A stretch of DNA of 8,142 bases from positions 11,189 to 19,330 of the forward strand of contig DMFQ01000407.1 in NCBI GenBank assembly GCA_003450555.1. The letters are read 5' to 3'. The notes beneath the pieces are model-generated. The model was not told the origin of the DNA, did no database searches, and saw nothing but the letters and a program-made list of their open reading frames with translations. This document shows, one piece after another, positions 1 to 6,222 of this stretch (position 1 is the stretch's first letter; each line of letters opens with the position of its first letter). The position numbers and the translations under genes are program-made. Source of the stretch: Ktedonobacter sp. Lineage in GTDB: Bacteria > Chloroflexota > Ktedonobacteria > Ktedonobacterales > Ktedonobacteraceae.

Positions 1-15
1 GGCAAGTGTAAAACC

Positions 16-44
16 GTAATATAAAGAAATGGCATAATAGCCAT
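16..44 (-). terminator. Weak hairpin, possible terminator of the gltX transcript
   Basis: On the minus strand, about 100 bases past the stop of the DUF6483-like gene, the arms ATGGC and GCCAT (29-33 and 40-44) flank a six-base loop and are followed by a T-rich run (TTCTTTATATT). The stem is only five pairs, so this is a weak intrinsic terminator candidate. No other gene is evident in positions 1-142. Confidence 0.25.
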
Positions 45-142
45 GGGGATAATGCGCATGAACGTATCTGGCCACATCCACCCGCCACGTATCGACAACC
101 GTAGATCGCACAATGTCAGAGGATTTGAGAGACGACACCAGT

Positions 143-808
143 TTACCTACCTTTTCCGTTCAGTTCTGCTAATCCCTCCTCAACTTCTCTCCTCGACATT
201 CCTCCGGCCTCTAAATCTTCCTCGCTTTTACTCCCCAGCTCCTTGTAAAAAGCTCTTCCCTGCTCTACGATCCCAACTTCAACTGGCCCTTTCCCCTCTT
301 CAAGCGCCTCAAAGAGCATATCCTCGGCCCTACCGTAATTACCCACAGCCGCAAAGTAGCTGAACAATGTTAATTTCGTCTTTTGAGGTACTTCGTACGC
401 TTCCAATGCCGCCAGATTATACTCGATAGCTGAGTCTATATCGATATCTTTGACTTCATCGCCCTGCTTTGCAGCTGCGAGGAAAAAATGTAACGATTTT
501 AGATACCTGTAGTAGCTCTCGTCCTCGTTCCCCATCTCCACGTAAATATCGCCCTCTTCTTTAAGCAGCAGGGCGATCCACATGCATTTCTGCACGTTCA
601 AAACGCCCAGTGGCGAAATCATCTGCAAAAGCATCTCTTCTGAAGCGGAATTCACAAAACTCGCGGTAAAACCCGTTGTCTGCAAATAAATATCATCGAT
701 ATAGATGAGCGCTTCTTCATGTTTGTTGCTTTGTCTCAGGTGCAGGATAATCGCCAACATCCTGCCGAAGCGCTCGGCTATTCTGAGAATATAATCTTTG
801 TTCATCAT
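143..808 (-). CDS. DUF6483-family-like helical protein of unknown function
   Basis: The product is about 222 residues with no signal peptide or membrane segment, so it is probably cytoplasmic. The opening MMNKDYILRIAERFGRML, followed by a helical region rich in Leu, Glu and Ala with TPR-like spacing (YYRYLKSLHFFLAAAK, then YGRAEDMLFEALEEG), matches my memory of DUF6483 proteins. No enzymatic motif is visible and the function is unknown. I chose ATG 808 (ATG 805 follows directly) because AGGA lies nine bases upstream. The upstream in-frame ATG at 844 has no properly spaced ribosome site and would add 12 non-family residues. The gene starts 48 bp after the gltX stop on the same strand, with no terminator between, so co-transcription with gltX is likely. 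The C-terminal third is Glu/Lys/Gly-rich and probably flexible. The family call is from recognition only; another TPR-like helical repeat family is the alternative. Confidence 0.75.
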   Translation of the reverse strand: MMNKDYILRIAERFGRMLAIILHLRQSNKHEEALIYIDDIYLQTTGFTASFVNSASEEMLLQMISPLGVLNVQKCMWIALLLKEEGDIYVEMGNEDESYYRYLKSLHFFLAAAKQGDEVKDIDIDSAIEYNLAALEAYEVPQKTKLTLFSYFAAVGNYGRAEDMLFEALEEGKGPVEVGIVEQGRAFYKELGSKSEEDLEAGGMSRREVEEGLAELNGKGR

Positions 809-856
809 ACGAGTTTTTCCTGAGAGGGATGAGTTCCGTCCCATCCCTCTAAAATG

Positions 857-2380
857 TTAAGCTGACCGCTCGATTGCCTGCTCAATCCTTGCCATGCTGC
901 GCTCGCGGCCAAGCACCTCCATCGTCTCAAAAAGTGGTGGCGTTGCCGTGCGCCCACTAATCGCTACACGAATGGCTCCAAAAAGCTGCCCCGGTTTCAG
1001 TCCAAGCTCTGCAGCCAGCTCGCGCATCGGCGGCTCCATAACCTCGTGCCTCCACTCCTCCAGACTATTGAGTAGATCGCGCGCTCGAACCAATCCTGCA
1101 TGGGTACGCCCAATATCCATACCTTTTTGCACCAGCATCGCGGTCTCATAGTGCAGTTCATCGACAAAGAAGAACGAGACCACTTCTGCTGCCTCACCCA
1201 GCGTTTTCAAGCGCTCATGCTCCAGGTGCAGGACACTGCTGGTGTATTGACGATCTAGCGAACGCCCGACGCTGTCCGGTAGTCCACCCTCGGCCTCTGG
1301 ACGCTCCATATATGGCAGCGCGCGCTCGACTAAATCCTCTAGTGACAACTGTCGGATGTAAACTCCGTTCATCCATAGCAGCTTATCCTGGTCATAAATT
1401 CCCCCGGCAGCACCGATGTGATCCAGTGTGAAGACACGAATCAGCTCTTCACGCGTAAACAGTTCTGTCTTATCGTCGTAGGCCCAGCCGATCAGCGCCA
1501 GGAAATTGAACACTGCCTCTGGTAGAAATCCCTTCTCCTTGAGTTCTACCCATGAAGGCGCGTTGTGTCTCTTGCTCAGCTTCTTCTTATCTTTCCCTAG
1601 CACATTAGGCACATGGTAGAAGAGAGGTATCTCCCACCCCAACGCGTTGTAGATCTGCACATGCCTGGGTGCGCTGGAAATCCAATCATCTCCACGTAAG
1701 ACATGCGTAATGCCCATTAAGTGGTCATCCACGATATGTGCCAGGTGATAGAGGGCAAAGCCATCCGACTTGACAATGACCGCGTCGTCAATATCGCTAT
1801 TCTTAAAAGTAATATCTCCGTGAATTTCGTCATGGACAACGGTCTCGCCCTCTAAAGGCATGGCGAAGCGCACTACCCATTTGAGACCAGCCGCCTCGTT
1901 CGCGTCCCGCTCTTCATCAGTAAGATAGCGGCAATGCCGGTCATAGCGCGGCGGCAACTTCTGAGCCGCCTGTGCATTGCGCATCTGCTCCAGTCGCTCT
2001 GACGTGCAATAACAACGGTAGGCATGCCCGGACTCGATCAACTGGTGCGCATACTCTTGGTAAAGTGCCTTGCGCTGCGTCTGATAATAGGGACCATACT
2101 GGCCACCAATAATTGGTCCCTCGTCGTAATCCATGCCGAGCCAGCGCATCCCATCCAGCATAACCTCGATAGCTCCTTCAACGGTGCGCGCAACATCGGT
2201 ATCCTCTATACGCAGAATGAATGAGCCACCTGTATGTCGCGCATAAAGCCAGCTGAAGAGGAGTGTGCGATACCCTCCAATATGCATGAAACCCGTCGGA
2301 CTTGGTGCAAAGCGTAGACGTGGCTTGTGCTCGGTCAAATCTATGTGTTGCTGCTCTGACTGTTTATCAATTTGTGTCAT
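857..2380 (-). CDS. gltX: Glutamyl-tRNA synthetase (GltX)
   Basis: This is a class I aminoacyl-tRNA synthetase that charges tRNA-Glu with glutamate in the cytoplasm. With the start chosen here it has 507 residues, slightly longer than the usual 470-490. The N-terminal Rossmann domain carries RFAPSPTGFMHIGG (residues 23-36), the HIGH-type ATP site, followed by LRIEDTD (56-62). A Cys-x-Cys pair (123, 125) with a later YDRHCR (146-151) fits the zinc-binding insertion of bacterial GluRS. VLRGDDWISS lies at 227-236, and the second ATP signature KLSKR at 267-271. The helical C-terminal anticodon-binding part ends with a typical LKPGQLFGAIRVAISGR stretch. An open frame extends upstream to 2500, but ATG 2380 has AGGA ten bases upstream, whereas the earlier ATGs (2431, 2500) lack ribosome sites and the extension overlaps the lysA promoter. 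The gene is divergent from lysA and followed by the DUF6483-like gene. No clear gltX promoter was found. Confidence 0.95.
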   Translation of the reverse strand: MTQIDKQSEQQHIDLTEHKPRLRFAPSPTGFMHIGGYRTLLFSWLYARHTGGSFILRIEDTDVARTVEGAIEVMLDGMRWLGMDYDEGPIIGGQYGPYYQTQRKALYQEYAHQLIESGHAYRCYCTSERLEQMRNAQAAQKLPPRYDRHCRYLTDEERDANEAAGLKWVVRFAMPLEGETVVHDEIHGDITFKNSDIDDAVIVKSDGFALYHLAHIVDDHLMGITHVLRGDDWISSAPRHVQIYNALGWEIPLFYHVPNVLGKDKKKLSKRHNAPSWVELKEKGFLPEAVFNFLALIGWAYDDKTELFTREELIRVFTLDHIGAAGGIYDQDKLLWMNGVYIRQLSLEDLVERALPYMERPEAEGGLPDSVGRSLDRQYTSSVLHLEHERLKTLGEAAEVVSFFFVDELHYETAMLVQKGMDIGRTHAGLVRARDLLNSLEEWRHEVMEPPMRELAAELGLKPGQLFGAIRVAISGRTATPPLFETMEVLGRERSMARIEQAIERSA

Positions 2381-2430
2381 AAATGCAGAATCCTTCTCTT
2401 CCTCATCACAAAGTGGTTGACTTTGACCCA

Positions 2431-2459
2431 TTGTAACATAAGGCGCCAATAAGTATAAT
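2431..2459 (+). promoter_or_regulatory. Sigma-70-type promoter of lysA
   Basis: TTGTAA (2431-2436) is separated by 17 bases from a perfect TATAAT (2454-2459). Transcription would begin near 2466, giving a leader of about 40 bases before the lysA ATG at 2505. The element lies in the divergent gltX-lysA spacer, in DNA covered only by the unlikely N-terminal extension of the gltX frame. Confidence 0.65.
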
Positions 2460-2504
2460 ACGCAAAAATGTATCAACCTTATCGAGTAAAAAGAGCACAA
2501 TCAC

Positions 2505-3834
2505 ATGACAACATCACCCCTATCTCATCTCTTACCCGACTCATCAACCATCTCGCCTGATGGCGTACTTCATATAGCCAATCACTCTATACCCGCTCTT
2601 GCTCAAGCCTACGGAACGCCACTCTACATATATGACCGTTTGACCATTCTCAATGCCTGTCAGCGCTATGTTCGCGCCTTTTGAAACACAGTATAGCGCC
2701 TCCCCGGTGCGGATTCTCTATGCCTCCAAAGCGTACCTGTCTCCGCTTATCGCCCAGTTGATGGCTGAGCAGGGTATAGGGCTTGATGTGGTCTCAGGCG
2801 GTGAGTTGTTGGTAGCGCAGCAAGCAAACTTTCCCATGGATCGCGTCTCGTTTCACGGGAACAACAAATCCGAGGAGGAGTTGCGATTGGCATTGCAGCT
2901 TGGCGTTGGGCACATTGTCCTGGACAATTGGCATGAATTGGAACGTCTGACGCGTATCGCACAGCAGACTGGGCAGCATCCTGGCGTGTTAATTCGTGTC
3001 GCTCCTGATGTCGATACAGATACTCACCGCTATCTCCAAACTGGTCACGCAACCTCCAAATTTGGTTTCCCTCTGAGCAACGGCGAGGCGAAATCAGCTA
3101 TCTTGCGCATCCTACGCGAGGGGACCGTACGCCTCGTTGGCCTTCATGCTCATAGTGGCACTATGTTGAGGGAGACCCGCCCTTACCAGGAATGTATAGA
3201 GCGACTTCTCACGCTGCTAGGCGAAGTCCATCACGAGACACAATGGTGGCCTGAGGAGATCAGCCCGGGTGGTGGTTGGGCAGTTGATACCCCCGATGGC
3301 ATCTCAACCCCCAGTGTGGAAATACTGGCTCGCGCCCTTCAGGTCAGCATGGAACATGGCTTAGCTTCTATTGGCAGCCGCAGAACGCCTCCCACCCTGG
3401 TAATTGAACCAGGACGCTCCATTATTGCTCGTGCAGGCGTTGCTATCTACCGCGTTGGAGCACGCAAGCCTACGCCAGGTGGGATAACTTACCTCTTTGT
3501 CGATGGAGGTATGGCTGATAATATTCGTCCAGCCCTCTACGGCGCTCGCTACACAGCGTTCGCCGTGAATAAAGCCACTGCACCACTTCAGGAAAAAGTC
3601 TGCATTGCTGGACGCTATTGTGAATCAGGTGATATGCTCATAGCAGATGTAATGGTACCCGTAATGCACGAAGGCGATCTTCTAGTGTTGCCTACGTCAG
3701 GGGCATACTGCCTGGCAATGGCAAGTAATTATAACCTTGTTCCCCGTCCAGCCGTATTACTTGTTGACGAACACAACGTCCAACTGATGGAACGGCGCGA
3801 AACATATCAGGACCTGTTGTCGCGCTACCAATGA
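2505..3834 (+). CDS. lysA: Diaminopimelate decarboxylase (LysA), frameshifted as written
   Basis: LysA is the PLP enzyme that converts meso-diaminopimelate to lysine, the last step of the DAP pathway. Codons 1-59 (from ATG 2505) are typical of the family N-terminus (ISPDGVLHIANHSIPALAQA, GTPLYIYDR, YVRAF) but hit TGA at 2682. The protein resumes one base later at GAA 2683 (ETQYSASPVRILYASKA). Skipping one T of the TTTT run at 2679-2682 gives a continuous protein of 442 residues, normal for LysA. In that reconstruction the PLP lysine is K75 (YASK), with HAHSGT at 214-219, a GGGWAVD glycine loop, EPGRS at 301-305, and the active-site Cys372 in CESGDML, then DGGMADNIRPALYG upstream of it. All catalytic elements are present. 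An alternative open frame from ATG 2653 gives 393 residues but has no ribosome site and lacks the conserved N-terminus. The cause may be sequencing error, a real mutation, or +1 recoding. The ribosome site before 2505 is weak (AAGAG). Confidence 0.88.
2676..2685 (+). other. Frame break in lysA (+1 shift at TTT TGA)
   Basis: In the upstream frame the codons read GCC TTT TGA; in the downstream frame, GAA starts at 2683. A tRNA-Phe on TTT 2679-2681 could re-pair on TTT 2680-2682 after a +1 slip, and the next codon is a stop, which resembles the layout of the prfB recoding site (CTT TGA). Unlike prfB, no Shine-Dalgarno-like sequence sits just upstream. An extra T in a short run is the simpler reading. 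Confidence 0.8.
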
Positions 3835-3860
3835 TTCTATGGGAATAAATGTATCAACGC

Positions 3861-3924
3861 AATCAAAAATAAAAAATCACCCGACAACCAAATTTTGATT
3901 TCTGTGCGCCGCATCGTTTAGTAT
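3861..3924 (+). promoter_or_regulatory. Weak inverted repeat and possible promoter before the YggT gene
   Basis: AATCAAAA (3861-3868) and TTTTGATT (3893-3900) form an eight-base, AT-only inverted repeat with a 24-base loop after the lysA stop. TTGATT (3895-3900) is followed 18 bases later by TAGTAT (3919-3924), each four of six consensus bases. This could be the promoter of the YggT gene, starting just before or inside the palindrome at 3926. Both readings are weak. Confidence 0.3.
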
Positions 3925-3925
3925 A

Positions 3926-3950
3926 GTAGGGGCGACCCTTGCGGTCGTCC
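3926..3950. repeat. GTAGGGGCG-type palindrome, REP-like
   Basis: GTAG precedes an eight-base stem GGGCGACC (3930-3937) pairing with GGTCGTCC (3943-3950), with one G-T pair and a CTTGC loop. The form GTAGGGGCGACC-loop-GGTCGCCC resembles short palindromes I remember as scattered between genes in many bacterial genomes, Chloroflexota among them. It has no T-run after it on the plus strand, so it is a poor intrinsic terminator. It would sit in the 5' leader of the YggT gene or in the lysA 3' region. Only one copy is present in this window, so its status as a repeat is inferred. Confidence 0.5.
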
Positions 3951-3973
3951 TGTACCTGAGAAAGCAGTAAACA

Positions 3974-4606
3974 ATGATGTATGGGTCACAACCTCAAGAT
4001 GAGTATTATCAAGGGACGGATGAGCACAATGCGCCAACTGAACCACTGCGCCTCGTTCATCTACCGACCGACCCAGCAGGTAAGATGAGTGGTCATGGTC
4101 ATAATGGAGCGCTACCTTCACTGCCTGCGCCGGCACCCATCGAACATCCATTTCCATACCTGGATACTTCTCCAGCCGGGCCTCACTATCGTTCGCCAGC
4201 AACACCGGTCTATCCTGTGTTACCCCCCATACATGCCGCTGGAAAGCGCAAAAAAGGAAGTCTTCCCCCTGGTGGTACATCCTCGAACTATCCATCACCA
4301 GTTCAAAAAGCGGCTCCTCGGAGAAGGCATAGTGTCATTCCATCACTTGTGGGAATATTCTTTGTCGCCGTACAGTTCTTACTCCTGCTTCGTTTCCTGT
4401 TAAAATTGATAAACATTCCAGGCAATGAGACGTGGGTACCAATCGTCTATACCATCAGTAGTATCTTCGTTCTACCCTTCAGCCTCATCTTCCAGCATAT
4501 AACCCTGCCCATTCCTATATCGTTGGAATTCTATACCCTCATAGCCATCCTGGTCTATGGCTTGCTCTCACGCATTGTAGTACGCGTATTGAAGGCTCTA
4601 CTGTAG
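3974..4606 (+). CDS. YggT-family membrane protein with long proline-rich N-terminus
   Basis: The product has 210 residues. The C-terminal 95 or so match the YggT family: a hydrophobic helix around 121-145 (SLVGIFFVAVQFLLLLRFLLKL), a short polar stretch with NIPGNETWVPIVYTIS, a semi-hydrophobic FVLPFSLIF segment, and a second helix near 185-207 (LIAILVYGLLSRIVVRVLKAL). YggT proteins are small inner-membrane proteins linked in various bacteria to cell-division or osmotic phenotypes; the molecular role is unclear. The first 115 residues are low complexity, rich in Pro, His and Ser and ending in basic clusters (GKRKKG, RRRH) just before the membrane, which suggests a disordered cytoplasmic tail. 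Usual family members are near 80-100 residues and lack this. GAGAAAG lies nine bases upstream of ATG 3974 (ATG 3977 follows). The gene ends with tandem TAG codons, four bases from the converging bfn-like gene. Confidence 0.8.
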   Translation: MMYGSQPQDEYYQGTDEHNAPTEPLRLVHLPTDPAGKMSGHGHNGALPSLPAPAPIEHPFPYLDTSPAGPHYRSPATPVYPVLPPIHAAGKRKKGSLPPGGTSSNYPSPVQKAAPRRRHSVIPSLVGIFFVAVQFLLLLRFLLKLINIPGNETWVPIVYTISSIFVLPFSLIFQHITLPIPISLEFYTLIAILVYGLLSRIVVRVLKALL

Positions 4607-4610
4607 TAGC

Positions 4611-5141
4611 TCAATCTTTTCCAAACTCGTCCAGCACATCCAGCGTGTTAATAAAGTCTCGATAGGCATCCAGGTTGTCCTGGTCGATCTCTTTTTTGTC
4701 TTTCCGCTGCTCTGCCTTCGATAAAGTCTGCTCTTCATTCGTTTCAAGAGCAACGCCTGCACGCTCCAAAACACTTTCTTCAACAAAGATAGGCGTCTTA
4801 GCGCGCACAGCGAGGGCAATAGCATCGCTGGGACGCGCGTCTACCTCGACATGTCTGCCCGCGACATCCATCACAATTCGGGCATAGAAAATGTCTTCGA
4901 TCAGGTCCGAAATGACGATACTCTCTATATTTGCCCCAAGCTCCACAACGACGTTTTTAAGCAAGTCATGCGTCAAAGGACGAGGCGAAGTCGTTCCCTG
5001 AAGTTCGACGGCAATTGCGTATGCCTCTGCATGTGCTATCCAGATAAATAAGTAGCGTTCCTGTTTAGTAGCCTTCAAGATGACCACTCGTTGCTGCGTG
5101 GCCAGGTTTATACGCACACTTTCAACTGTCATCTCAACCAT
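4611..5141 (-). CDS. Bifunctional nuclease (BFN/DUF151) family protein
   Basis: The product has 176 residues. Residues about 1-135 form a DUF151 domain: MTVESVRINL at the start, TSPRPLTHDLL (51-61), and the family signature DARPSDAIALAVR (101-113), followed by TPIFVEESVLERAGV. Plant members were reported to have DNase and RNase activity, and the fold is common in actinobacteria, Chloroflexota and Thermotogota, but the role in bacteria is not settled. The C-terminal 40 residues are acidic and charged (KAEQRKDKKEIDQDN), probably a flexible tail, with a final short helix. AGGGAG ends nine bases before ATG 5141, supporting this start over the ATG three codons in. It converges on the YggT gene with a four-base gap and no visible terminator, so readthrough antisense RNA is possible. 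Upstream is the inverted-repeat-rich spacer shared with lexA; any promoter there is weak (TTGCGC, 18 bases, TACAAT on the minus strand, 5234-5259). Confidence 0.88.
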   Translation of the reverse strand: MVEMTVESVRINLATQQRVVILKATKQERYLFIWIAHAEAYAIAVELQGTTSPRPLTHDLLKNVVVELGANIESIVISDLIEDIFYARIVMDVAGRHVEVDARPSDAIALAVRAKTPIFVEESVLERAGVALETNEEQTLSKAEQRKDKKEIDQDNLDAYRDFINTLDVLDEFGKD

Positions 5142-5214
5142 ATATCTGAACTCCCTCTTCTATGGCTGGGGTCCGTCGAATCTCTGACACCTCTGTGGAC
5201 ACCTTTTCCTATTC

Positions 5215-5242
5215 AAGTGTAGGACGCTTCCATTGTACACTT
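5215..5242. repeat. Inverted repeat, seven-base arms
   Basis: AAGTGTA (5215-5221) and TACACTT (5236-5242) are perfect complements separated by 14 bases. The spacing gives about two helical turns between arm centres, compatible with a dimeric DNA-binding site, and the right arm overlaps the weak minus-strand -10 candidate of the bfn-like gene. The function is unknown. Confidence 0.4.
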
Positions 5243-5264
5243 CTCGGAGGGTTAGGCGCAAATC

Positions 5265-5279
5265 ACAGGATCATCCTGT
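5265..5279. repeat. 15-bp perfect palindrome ACAGGATCATCCTGT
   Basis: ACAGGAT and ATCCTGT flank a single central C. With no loop to speak of, this is shaped more like a protein-binding operator than an RNA hairpin. It lies about 125 bp upstream of the bfn-like start and about 290 bp upstream of lexA. It does not match the LexA boxes I know from E. coli or Bacillus. Confidence 0.5.
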
Positions 5280-5333
5280 ATCTTGTACCTCCGCTGCAAT
5301 CTTCTATAAGCACCAGCAATTGCCTCTTGTTTC

Positions 5334-5350
5334 ACTCTCCTGTGGAGAGT
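5334..5350. repeat. Perfect hairpin ACTCTCC-TGT-GGAGAGT
   Basis: Seven-base arms with a three-base loop. It is followed on the plus strand by ATAGCAAATT, not a T-run, so it is not a classical terminator for rightward transcription. It is one of a tandem pair with the hairpin at 5370. Confidence 0.5.
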
Positions 5351-5369
5351 ATAGCAAATTGCGTCCTCC

Positions 5370-5392
5370 TTTCCAAGTCCCAAACTTGGAAA
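5370..5392. repeat. Perfect nine-base inverted repeat, CCCAA loop
   Basis: TTTCCAAGT (5370-5378) and ACTTGGAAA (5384-5392) are exact complements around CCCAA. It lies 58 bp upstream of the lexA -35 element and 20 bp past the previous hairpin. It could be an operator, or a hairpin of an unannotated small RNA. Neither flank has a long T-run. Confidence 0.55.
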
Positions 5393-5449
5393 ATCTTCCC
5401 TCTTTATGCTTCAGGAAAGAATATTCGGAAAATACGTTCAATAAAAGGC

Positions 5450-5478
5450 TTGAAATGCGTGAGATGTTATGATATCAT
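5450..5478 (+). promoter_or_regulatory. lexA promoter
   Basis: TTGAAA (5450-5455), 17 bases, TATCAT (5473-5478): five of six consensus bases in both boxes with ideal spacing. Transcription would start near 5485, leaving a leader of about 70 bases. The -10 box overlaps a ten-base palindrome ATGATATCAT (5469-5478), a possible operator position. Confidence 0.7.
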
Positions 5479-5491
5479 TAGTTTTGAAAGG

Positions 5492-5537
5492 CTGTTCTAT
5501 TTTTGTAGTCTGGCTACAACAAAAGAGGCCGAAACAG
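5492..5537 (+). promoter_or_regulatory. Inverted repeat in lexA leader, candidate operator or leader hairpin
   Basis: TTGTAG (5503-5508) and CTACAA (5514-5519) flank TCTGG. Outside them CTGTT (5492-5496) can pair with AACAG (5533-5537). The element starts just after the predicted transcription start. LexA genes are usually autoregulated, so this and the palindrome at the -10 box are the best candidates here for a LexA site. The match to a known lineage motif is not established. Confidence 0.4.
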
Positions 5538-5556
5538 AAAGGCGGAAACTGGCACT

Positions 5557-6192
5557 ATGACATCTGATCAAGCAACCGACATTCAGCGGCGAATGTACAA
5601 CTTTATCGTACACTACATGAAAACAGAGAGAATGCCTCCTACCAATCGCGAAATTGGTCGCGAGTTGCAAATTGCTAGCACCGGCCATGTTGACTATCAC
5701 CTCAACATGTTGGAGAAAAAGGGACTTATCTCCCGCCAACCCAAGAAAAGCCGTGGTATCAAACTGATAAAAACAGTCACTGGTATCCCTGTGATGGGCT
5801 CCATTGCTGCTGGTCAGCCTCTCGAAATCTCTCGCGATCCCGAGCAAATGATTGATGTTGGCCGCGAAATGGAGCACGACAACACCTATGCTTTAATTGT
5901 CAAAGGCCGCTCCATGATCGAAGACCACATCTGCGACGGCGATTATGTTGTTATCAAGCCTCAGGACACCTGCAACAATGGAGACATAGTCGTTGCTGTC
6001 CACTTGCAAGAAGGAATGAGCGGCAGTGCTACCCTTAAGCGTTTCTTTCAAGAGAAAGATCATGATAGGGTCCGTCTGCAGCCCGCTAACTCTGAGTTAG
6101 AACCCATTCTTATTCCCAGGAGCGAATGGGATGAAGAATGGAAGGTTCAGGGCAAGGTCGTCGCCATTTTCCGCCAGTGTCGCGCAGCGTAA
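5557..6192 (+). CDS. lexA: LexA repressor (SOS regulator, S24 self-cleaving protease)
   Basis: LexA represses DNA-damage genes and cleaves itself when stimulated by RecA filaments. The product has 211 residues, normal for the family. Residues 1-70 form the winged helix-turn-helix (PPTNREIGRELQIAS, then VDYHLNMLEKKGLISR). The linker and S24 domain follow: cleavage site Ala85-Gly86 in GSIAAGQP, catalytic Ser119 in VKGRSMIEDHICDGD, and catalytic Lys161 in ATLKRFF. LQPANSELEPI and a final VQGKVVAIFR strand complete the fold, so it should be active. The start is ATG 5557, with AAGGCGG 11 bases upstream. It has its own strong promoter and is probably monocistronic, since a long hairpin and about 370 noncoding bases follow. 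The recognition helix differs from that of E. coli, so its operator is likely not CTGT-N8-ACAG. A generic S24 repressor is the alternative, but the whole layout favours LexA. Confidence 0.93.
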   Translation: MTSDQATDIQRRMYNFIVHYMKTERMPPTNREIGRELQIASTGHVDYHLNMLEKKGLISRQPKKSRGIKLIKTVTGIPVMGSIAAGQPLEISRDPEQMIDVGREMEHDNTYALIVKGRSMIEDHICDGDYVVIKPQDTCNNGDIVVAVHLQEGMSGSATLKRFFQEKDHDRVRLQPANSELEPILIPRSEWDEEWKVQGKVVAIFRQCRAA

Positions 6193-6222
6193 AAACGCTT
6201 CTCTGTTAAGGCCACTCACATC

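Larger units (their letters stand above)
5142..5556. other. 415-bp noncoding divergent spacer between bfn-like gene and lexA
   Basis: No credible gene is present. An open frame on the plus strand from 5162 has no ribosome site, no recognisable protein features, and overlaps the lexA start, so it is probably chance. The spacer contains three compact perfect inverted repeats and one looser one at 5215-5392, then the lexA promoter and a leader inverted repeat (listed separately). It must hold the control regions of both divergent genes. Confidence 0.7.

Noticed and set aside
43..363. 106-codon plus-strand frame
   Set aside because: It is antisense to the 3' end of the DUF6483-like gene, with Pro/Arg/Leu composition typical of a shadow frame.
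2466..3858. 12-bp direct repeat AAATGTATCAAC on either side of lysA (2466-2477 and 3847-3858)
   Set aside because: About two 12-base matches are expected by chance in a window of this size, and there are no other signs of insertion or transfer such as a recombinase or terminal inverted repeats.
3918..4298. 126-codon minus-strand frame over the YggT gene
   Set aside because: It is antisense to the proline-rich N-terminal coding region and has no ribosome site or family features.
5162..5560. 132-codon open frame in the bfn-lexA spacer
   Set aside because: It has no ribosome site and no family resemblance, spans the inverted repeats and lexA promoter, and overlaps the lexA start.
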